Part shown: positions 58,594 through 64,000 of the stretch, piece after piece
Layout: each line of letters begins with the position of its first letter
Numbering within the stretch: the stretch's first letter is position 1
DNA from: a bacterium
Lineage (GTDB): Bacteria > 4484-113 > JAFGCY01
Reading direction: 5' to 3'
DNA length: 64,000 nt
NCBI GenBank assembly: GCA_020849855.1
Contig: JADZFO010000011.1
Coordinates: 1-64,000 of the forward strand
Program-made: the position numbers and the translations under genes
The notes under the pieces: generated by a model
The model's input: only the letters and a program-made list of their open reading frames with translations
What the model was told of the DNA's origin: nothing
Databases searched by the model: none

Positions 58594-59802
58594 TCAGAGA
58601 CGGACGTAATATCCGCCGCTTTGGGCGCTGATTAAACCCCTGATTTCCAGCAGCGTCAAGAGCGAGACCGCCTCGGCGGTGTTCAGGGACAGGCGCCTGA
58701 CGACCTCATTTACATGTGTACCTTCATAGCTCAGCAGCTCCAGAACGCGGCGCTCGCCTTCTGGCAGTGCGGGTGCCGCCGGCGCCGAAGCTGCTGCGGC
58801 TGAGGCCGCAGAACCAGCAACTGAGACTGACGCTTCACTGCCGGTTGTCGTATCCGTCGCGCTTCCGGCCGGCTGGAAGAGGCCGGCCTGGGCCTGGCGC
58901 TCGCGCCGCAGGCTGGCGCGGTTGGTGCCGAACTCGGCCAGGATGTCATCGATGCCCTCGACCAGCTTGGCCTCGCCGCGCTTGATCAGATGGTGGCAGC
59001 CCTTCACATAGGGGCTGCTGATCGGTCCCGGCACAGCGAAGATCTCGCGGCCCTGCTCAATGGCGCAGCGCGCCGTGATCAGCGCGCCGGAGCCCATCGG
59101 TGCCTCGACCACCACGATGCCCCGCGAGAGCCCGCTGATGATGCGGTTGCGCTGCGGGAAGTGTTCACGCAGGGGCTCGGTACCGGGCGGGTACTCGCTG
59201 ATAACCAGGCCGCGCTCGCACAGCTCTTCGTAAAGCTGGCGATGCTGCGGCGGATAAACCACATCCACCCCGCTGCCCACCGCCGCCACAGTCGGCCCGC
59301 CAGCCTCCAGGGCGCCCTGATGCGCTGCCCCGTCGATACCCAGGGCCATCCCGCTGACCACCGGGATGCCCAGCTCGGCCAGCTCATGGCTGAACTGGCG
59401 GGCGATCTCCGCGCCGCGCTCAGAGCACTTGCGGCTGCCCACCATGCCGATACCGTGATGCAGCATCTGTTCCCTCTGGCCGCGGCAGAAGAGCAGCAGC
59501 GGCGCGTCGGCGCACTGGGCCAGCAGCTCCGGATACTCCGGCTCGCCCCAGCCGGCCAGGAGGATATCGCGCTCGGCGAGGCGCGAAATCTCCGCCGGCG
59601 GGTCACAGCCGCGCCGGGCTTCCAGCAGGCGGCCAAGCTGCCCTCCGCGCAGGTCCAGGGCCTTCAGCTCTTCTTCCGGGCAATCCAGCAGGGCTTCCAG
59701 GGCGCCCAGCTGCAGCACCAGACGGTCATGGTCCGCCGGGCTGAAGTTGCGCGCCATGGCCAGCAGATAGAGGGCCTGAAGTCTGCGGCTCGGCTCATTC
59801 AT
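58594..59802 (-). CDS. dprA: DNA-processing protein DprA
   Basis: A 402-residue protein that loads RecA on incoming single-stranded DNA during transformation. It contains an N-terminal helical segment (about 1-80), the Rossmann-type core with MVGSRKCSERGAEIARQFS, ALGIDGAAHQGAL, AVGSGVDVVYPP, ISEYPPGTEP and APMGSGALITARCA, a low-complexity Ala/Ser linker (about 300-345), and a C-terminal winged helix (about 350-402). The ATG at 59802 is 6 nt after TATGAT, leaderless. Confidence 0.95.
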   Translation of the reverse strand: MNEPSRRLQALYLLAMARNFSPADHDRLVLQLGALEALLDCPEEELKALDLRGGQLGRLLEARRGCDPPAEISRLAERDILLAGWGEPEYPELLAQCADAPLLLFCRGQREQMLHHGIGMVGSRKCSERGAEIARQFSHELAELGIPVVSGMALGIDGAAHQGALEAGGPTVAAVGSGVDVVYPPQHRQLYEELCERGLVISEYPPGTEPLREHFPQRNRIISGLSRGIVVVEAPMGSGALITARCAIEQGREIFAVPGPISSPYVKGCHHLIKRGEAKLVEGIDDILAEFGTNRASLRRERQAQAGLFQPAGSATDTTTGSEASVSVAGSAASAAAASAPAAPALPEGERRVLELLSYEGTHVNEVVRRLSLNTAEAVSLLTLLEIRGLISAQSGGYYVRL

Positions 59803-59808
59803 AAGGGC

Positions 59809-59814
59809 ATCATA
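59809..59814 (-). promoter_or_regulatory. -10 box TATGAT of leaderless dprA
   Basis: Minus-strand TATGAT ends 6 nt before ATG 59802 with no ribosome site between; the same hexamer precedes the lipoprotein gene at 43287. Confidence 0.55.
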
Positions 59815-59938
59815 ACAAAAAGTGCCGCACTTTTGTATAGATGTCCTGCTGGCCAGAACATTTTCGCTGCCCTGGTTCTATTCCGCAGGTGCTATCTGAC
59901 CGGCCCGGCAGGACCCAGCCGCCGGCAGCTCCAGCACG

Positions 59939-61051
59939 CTAGGGATCCTGGACGGTAATGGGCACACTGATCTCGTCCGACATGCCGCCGTCATCCACCA
60001 CCAGCAGCCTGACGTTGTAGTCGCCCGCCTGCTGATAGACGTGGTTGGTGAACTTGGAAGCACCCGTGTCGGCATCGTAGCTGCCGTCGCCGTCAAAGTC
60101 CCAGGAGCAGAAGATGATGCTGCCGTCGATGTCGCTGCTGCCGCTGCCATCCAGCAGCACCTGCGCGCCGGTCTCGATGTAAGCCGGCTGGATCTCCAGC
60201 GCGGCCACCGGCGGCACTGTGCCGGCGAGGGTCACCTTGACCAGCTGCTCGGCGATGTCGCTCTCGCCGTTCGCGTCCGTCACCCGCAGCCGGGCGTAGA
60301 ACCAGCCCGGCTCGCTGTAGCCGTGGTCCACAGTCGGGTCAGTTCCACTGTCGAGGTCGTAGGTCCCGTCGCCGTCGAAGTCCCACTCATACCTGGCCAC
60401 CGGAGCATCGAAACACTGGCTGTTGACCGCGCTGAAGCCGACGCCCAGCGGCGCCTCGCCCTGCGGCGGGTCGGCGCTGAGGATCGCCTCCACCCCGCTG
60501 CCGCTGAGCTGCAGCTCCATGCGGTCAAAGGTGAACAGCGTATCCCGGGGCGTCACTACCGCGAAGACCACATTCTGATCGTCGCTGAGCAGGGGGGCGG
60601 GCAGGCTGGCCGAGTAGCTAAAGGGGCCGTGCCAGCGCCAGACATCATAGGCATAGTCGGCGTAGCCAACCCAGTAGTTGCCGGTGTGGATGCTGCCCGC
60701 CTTGAGCTCGATGTCGAGCCCGCCGATCTGGGCGTTGCCGACCTGGCTGTAGTAGATCGCCCACTCGCGCTTGCTGGACATTGCGCTGAGGCGCATGTCG
60801 GTCTCGTCCGGCAGGGGCTCGGCGCCCAGCGAGAGCATCGTGTAATTCGAGGCCTCGATCAGCTTGCCGACGCTGCCAGAGCTGAGCCTGATTTCGCTGG
60901 GCAGCGGCAGGCCGGCGGCGCTGGTGTTCATGTCTGGCGCGGTCTGGCCGGGGTCCGGACCGGCGGGGCTGCCCAGGGGGGCCTGGCCGCCACTGCAGGC
61001 GGCGAGACTGAGCAGAAGCAGGGTCAATGCGGCGATCCACAAGCGGTGCAT
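59939..61051 (-). CDS. double-PKD lipoprotein
   Basis: A 370-residue lipoprotein (lipobox LAAC, Cys19). After a short Gly/Pro linker comes the shared lipoprotein module (about 45-170: EWAIYYSQVG, YWVGYADYAYDVWRWHGPF), then two PKD domains (about 175-265 and 270-365) with YEWDFDGDGTYD and CSWDFDGDGSYD. PKD domains mediate surface protein or polysaccharide contact. GGAGG lies just before ATG 61051 and TATTAT about 30 nt upstream. Confidence 0.8.
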   Translation of the reverse strand: MHRLWIAALTLLLLSLAACSGGQAPLGSPAGPDPGQTAPDMNTSAAGLPLPSEIRLSSGSVGKLIEASNYTMLSLGAEPLPDETDMRLSAMSSKREWAIYYSQVGNAQIGGLDIELKAGSIHTGNYWVGYADYAYDVWRWHGPFSYSASLPAPLLSDDQNVVFAVVTPRDTLFTFDRMELQLSGSGVEAILSADPPQGEAPLGVGFSAVNSQCFDAPVARYEWDFDGDGTYDLDSGTDPTVDHGYSEPGWFYARLRVTDANGESDIAEQLVKVTLAGTVPPVAALEIQPAYIETGAQVLLDGSGSSDIDGSIIFCSWDFDGDGSYDADTGASKFTNHVYQQAGDYNVRLLVVDDGGMSDEISVPITVQDP

Positions 61052-61142
61052 AGAATCCTCCGGCAGCACTGCTGCCGCCGGAATAATATCCAGCCAGGGC
61101 CGGCTTCAATATGGCGAAGATACCCAATGATAGGCAGGCGGG

Positions 61143-61270
61143 CCAAGGCGGAAGGCGGAGGCGGAAGGCGAAAGGCGGGAAAAGGCGGAAGGCGGAAGGC
61201 AGAAGGCGCAAGGCGCAAGGCGCAAGGCGCAAGGCGCAAGGCGAAGGTGACTGGGCGGAGGCGAAAGGCA
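61143..61270. repeat. heptad tandem array (GGCGNAA)
   Basis: About 125 bp of 7-bp units: GGCGGAA, GGCGAAA, GGCAGAA, with five consecutive GGCGCAA (from about 61205). It lies between two minus-strand genes and is followed by GGGCCCGGATTTAA, as in the smaller copy at 15.25 kb. The array would translate to repetitive peptide in any frame and has no supported gene. Confidence 0.8.
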
Positions 61271-61318
61271 AAACAGGGTGCCGGGGCCGCGGCAGGGCTC
61301 AGGCAGGCCGGGCCCGGA

Positions 61319-61444
61319 TTTAACCTTGAGGTCCCTTTTTGAACGTCAGAGAGGTCTTTCACGCCGCCCGGAGCCCCCGATTTTAACCTCCGGGCTGCTT
61401 TTCGAACGTCAATCCCGTCTTTTCCGCCGCGGCGCCCCTCCGCC
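61319..61444. repeat. 63-bp imperfect tandem repeat, two copies
   Basis: Four words recur at exactly 63-bp spacing: TTTAACCT (61319 and 61382), GAACGTCA (61341 and 61404), GTCTTT (61354 and 61417) and CGCCGC (61362 and 61425). The remaining positions are diverged. From 61445 to 61721 I see no gene, only GC-rich sequence before the transketolase stop. Confidence 0.65.
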
Positions 61445-61721
61445 TGAGCCACACGCTCGCGGGCCCGCCTTAACAGGGAGTTGAGCGAAACCGCGGCAGG
61501 CCGGTGCGGCAGGAGGCAATCTGCAGGCAAGACGAATCTCCGGGCTGGGCTTAGGCGCTTATCGCACGCCCTTGTCATACCCTGCGCAGGGGCTAGATAT
61601 CGCCTAGCCTAGCGGTTTCAGGCGGCATTATCACAAGTGAGCCAGGCCCGGCGGCCAGCGCATTGCTGAGTCAGGTTTGATCCGCGCCTCTATCCGGGAA
61701 GCCCGTTAAGGGGCGGTCCGC

Positions 61722-62711
61722 TTAGCCCTTCTTCCTTCTCAGCACGTCGCGCATCGCCTTGATGCAGTCCTCGACATCCAGACCGGCGATGCTCATCAGC
61801 TCATAGGGGTCGCCCGACGAGAGGTACATATCCCGCACGGCAACGCCCTTCACCGGGACGAGGGTCTCGCTCTCGCTGACGACGCGGGCCACCGTGCTGG
61901 TCAGGCCGCCGTAGATCGACACTTCCTCGCAGACCACGATGCCGCCGGTCTCCGCAGCCGCTTTCAGCACGGCCTCGGTATCCAGGGGCTTGACCGTCGG
62001 CATGCTGAGCACGCGGCAGAAGATGCCTTCCTCGGCCAGCTTCTCCGCCGCCTGGATCGCCCGCGGCAGCATCAGGCCATGCGCGATGAAGGTGCCGTCG
62101 GGGCCGTCAAGCACCAGATTGGCCTTGCCAAAGACAAAGGGCGTGGACTCGCTGGAGGTGATGGGCACCTTCTCGCGGCCGAGGCGGCTGTACATCGGGC
62201 CGTCCCACTCCGCCAGCCACTTGGTGGCCTTCTTGGCCTCCCAGAAATCGCTGGGGTAAAGCAGGCCCATGTTCACCAGGGGCTGCATGCAGGAGCAGTC
62301 CTCGTTGGACTGGTGCGTCGGGCCGTCCTTGCCCACGCTGATGCCGCCGTGCGCCGCGGTGATCTTCACGTTGCAGTAGCTGTAGTCCACCGTGTTGCGG
62401 ATCTGGTCCCAGGCGCGCCCCGACAGGAAGATGCTGTAGGAGGCCAGGTAGGGGATATAGCCCATCTTGGACAGGCCGGCGGCGGTGTTGACCATATCGG
62501 CCTCGGAGATGCCGCACTCAAAGAAGCGCCGGGGATAGGCATCCCGGAAGAACTTGGTATAGGTGCTTTCGGCCAGGTCGGCATCCAGCACGACGACGCG
62601 CTCGTTCTCCGCGCCAAGCTCGACCAGCGCGTCGCCGAAGCCCTTGCGGGTCAGCTCCATGGTCCATTCGCTGGAAGGCAGATAGCCGTTGTGGAAGGTC
62701 AGGTTCGCCAT
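61722..62711 (-). CDS. transketolase, C-terminal (pyrimidine-binding) subunit of a split enzyme
   Basis: A 329-residue protein equal to the second half of transketolase. It has the pyrimidine-domain motif VLDADLAESTYTKFF and FECGISEADMVNTAAGLSKMG (the Glu that activates ThDP), GGISVGKDGPTHQSNED, and the C-terminal transketolase domain (GIVVCEEVSIYGGLTSTVARV). In split systems the N-terminal ThDP-Mg subunit is a separate, usually adjacent gene; it is not in this window on this strand. ATG 62711 follows GGAG; GATAAT lies about 65 nt upstream. It feeds pentose-phosphate sugars, including the DXS substrate pool. Confidence 0.85.
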   Translation of the reverse strand: MANLTFHNGYLPSSEWTMELTRKGFGDALVELGAENERVVVLDADLAESTYTKFFRDAYPRRFFECGISEADMVNTAAGLSKMGYIPYLASYSIFLSGRAWDQIRNTVDYSYCNVKITAAHGGISVGKDGPTHQSNEDCSCMQPLVNMGLLYPSDFWEAKKATKWLAEWDGPMYSRLGREKVPITSSESTPFVFGKANLVLDGPDGTFIAHGLMLPRAIQAAEKLAEEGIFCRVLSMPTVKPLDTEAVLKAAAETGGIVVCEEVSIYGGLTSTVARVVSESETLVPVKGVAVRDMYLSSGDPYELMSIAGLDVEDCIKAMRDVLRRKKG

Positions 62712-62861
62712 CGGGTGTCTCCAATAATCAGGGCAAGTGCGCTGCGGATGCGGCCGGGGGCCGTTCCAGCGGGAGATTATCGCAGATGCAGCAGTTGCTC
62801 ATGTTGCAGCCTAAATGCGAGCCACTCTCATTCGTGGGCAAGCGGTTTTTCAGCGCTGCGC

Positions 62862-62902
62862 GTGGGTAAAATCACGCGGTCATTCCCCGGGCGGAGGACG
62901 TT
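62862..62902 (+). promoter_or_regulatory. promoter and ribosome site of the dockerin lipoprotein
   Basis: TAAAAT at about 62867-62872 is followed by GGAGGACG a few nt before ATG 62903. Confidence 0.5.
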
Positions 62903-64000
62903 ATGCGCAACGCCGCAATGCTGCTTGCCACTGCCAGCCTGATAACGCTGGCCGCCTGCTCCAATGGAGCCGCGATTCCCTCCAGACTCGGCGCGCCGGC
63001 GCCGGAGCAATTCAGCCTGAGCGTCCTGCCCGAAACGTATGCCTTCGGCGGCAGCGCGCGCGCGATCAGCCTGCAGCAAAGCGAACGTGGCGACAGCATT
63101 GAGCTGCAGCTGCGGGCGGAGGGTGCCAGCGGGCTGAAGGCGCTGTACTTCAGCCTCGACTATGACCCGCTGCGGTACAGCCCAGCCGGGCTGGAACTGA
63201 ACCCGGAATTCCTCGCGCCAACGCAGCGCCTGGAGCTGACCCTCAGTGGCCGGCCGGGGAGCCTGGAACACGGCAGCATGCTGCTGCATCCGCAGCTGCC
63301 AACTGCCGGCGCCGGATTCAGCGGCGACTGCGTGCTGGCCAGGCTGCGTTTTGAGCGGCGCGCCGATGCTGCTGCGCGGCGAGTCAGTACGCCGCCAACC
63401 AGCGCCGCGGCGCAGACTCCGCTGTTCAGCAGCGGCCTGGCGGGCAACCTGAAGTGGTACCTCTACAACCCCGGCGACTATGACCAGAACGGGGTGGTCG
63501 CCGTACAGGACCTGACGCCGATCGGGATCAATTTCGGGGCCAGTGTGCCGCCGGGCAGCGGCCCCGACGGCCGGGACTACACCAGCGCGCTGGATGTGAT
63601 CGACGGCAGCGACGACGGCGTGATCAACGTGCAGGATCTGACAGCCATCGGCGTGAACTATGGCCGGCGCGTGGCCGGCTTCAATATCTACAGCGGGATT
63701 GATGCCTCGCACTATCCGGCGGACAACAGCGCACCAAGCTCGATCAACCCCGACGACAGCGTTGACACCGGTTTTTCGAGCACCGACACCTCGCAGTTCC
63801 GCCGCGCCTACGACTACACCATCCCCGGCGCACCACCGGGGCCGATCTTCTGGCTTCGGCCCTTCGACAGCGCCGGCACAGAAGGCACCCCAAGCCAGAT
63901 CTATGACGCCGGCAACCCGAACCAGCCACCGCAGATCAGCGGCTTTGCCGTCCAGCCGTCCCAGTCGATGCCGGAGCGGCTTACCCAGCTGATTGCCATG
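62903..64000 (+). CDS. cohesin-like/dockerin-like lipoprotein, cut by the window edge
   Basis: At least 366 codons; the 3' end is outside. Signal peptide with lipobox LAAC (Cys19). Residues about 45-155 look like a cohesin-type beta sandwich (LKALYFSLDYDPLRYSP); a pair of dockerin-like calcium loops follows at about 192-212 (DYDQNGVVAVQDLTPIG) and 234-252 (DGSDDGVINVQDLTAIG), then a further domain opening YDYTIPGAPPGPIFWL. The dockerin-like pair may bind a partner cohesin or bind the protein's own first domain. Confidence 0.75.
   Translation, partial: MRNAAMLLATASLITLAACSNGAAIPSRLGAPAPEQFSLSVLPETYAFGGSARAISLQQSERGDSIELQLRAEGASGLKALYFSLDYDPLRYSPAGLELNPEFLAPTQRLELTLSGRPGSLEHGSMLLHPQLPTAGAGFSGDCVLARLRFERRADAAARRVSTPPTSAAAQTPLFSSGLAGNLKWYLYNPGDYDQNGVVAVQDLTPIGINFGASVPPGSGPDGRDYTSALDVIDGSDDGVINVQDLTAIGVNYGRRVAGFNIYSGIDASHYPADNSAPSSINPDDSVDTGFSSTDTSQFRRAYDYTIPGAPPGPIFWLRPFDSAGTEGTPSQIYDAGNPNQPPQISGFAVQPSQSMPERLTQLIAM

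Noticed and set aside
57073-58635. A plus-strand open frame of 520 codons opposite topA
   Set aside because: Antisense shadow of topA; composition is Ala/Gly/Leu/Arg-rich with no domain.
61143-61270. CRISPR array
   Set aside because: The repeats are contiguous 7-bp units with no spacers and no cas genes nearby.
61024-61578. A minus-strand frame of 184 codons through the repeat region
   Set aside because: Its product is a translation of the heptad array and carries no domain.

Overview
The window is GC-rich bacterial chromosome. It carries house-keeping genes (ispG, dxs, topA, dprA, an addB-addA pair, pilT, SRP RNA) among an unusually large number of exported lipoproteins with PKD, dockerin-like, beta-propeller, FG-GAP and BON modules. 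The lipoproteins, TlpA-like thiol proteins and a twitching ATPase suggest a diderm, pilus-bearing heterotroph. The phylum cannot be named from the sequence alone. I saw no prophage, insertion sequence, CRISPR array, tRNA or rRNA.

Layout: 1-0.5 kb, a hairpin-rich untranslated stretch ending in a minus-strand terminator. 0.5-5 kb, an exported PsbP-like protein, three tandem TlpA-like lipoproteins (the most downstream with an in-frame TGA exactly at its catalytic Cys), a BON lipoprotein, a ThiF/MoeB-like enzyme and a GlsB-type membrane protein. 5-11.5 kb, a vanadium-haloperoxidase-like lipoprotein, ispG, a DUF4160/DUF2442 pair, a GNAT, a CapK/PaaK-like adenylate-forming enzyme and a DinB protein. 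11.7-20 kb, a minus-strand block with a DUF2207 protein, pncC, a ROK kinase, a DUF3108-like exported protein, and dxs coupled to a CPBP-like membrane protein. 20-29 kb, large surface proteins, the SRP RNA and a DHFR-like protein. 28.9-36.5 kb, addB-addA. 36.5-38.7 kb, an AT-richer patch with two paralogous exported proteins flanking a Cys-rich secreted protein. 38.7-50 kb, pilT, small lipoproteins, two PLP enzymes, a propeller lipoprotein and an ankyrin/EEP pair. 50-64 kb, giant lipoproteins, FG-GAP protein, dprA-topA, the C-terminal half of a split transketolase, and a dockerin lipoprotein cut by the window edge.

Cross-cutting observations: (1) a probable selenocysteine UxxC thiol lipoprotein; (2) many genes whose TANNNT box lies only 5-8 nt before the start codon, implying leaderless mRNAs, while most exported-protein genes have a Shine-Dalgarno (SD) leader; (3) a shared, apparently unnamed module of about 130 residues following the lipobox in five otherwise different lipoproteins; (4) intergenic heptad (GGCGNAA) arrays at two loci; (5) a hairpin-rich candidate RNA at the left edge. 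Gene pairs with 4-nt stop/start overlaps (pncC after the ROK kinase, CPBP after dxs, addA after addB, EEP after the ankyrin gene) look translationally coupled.
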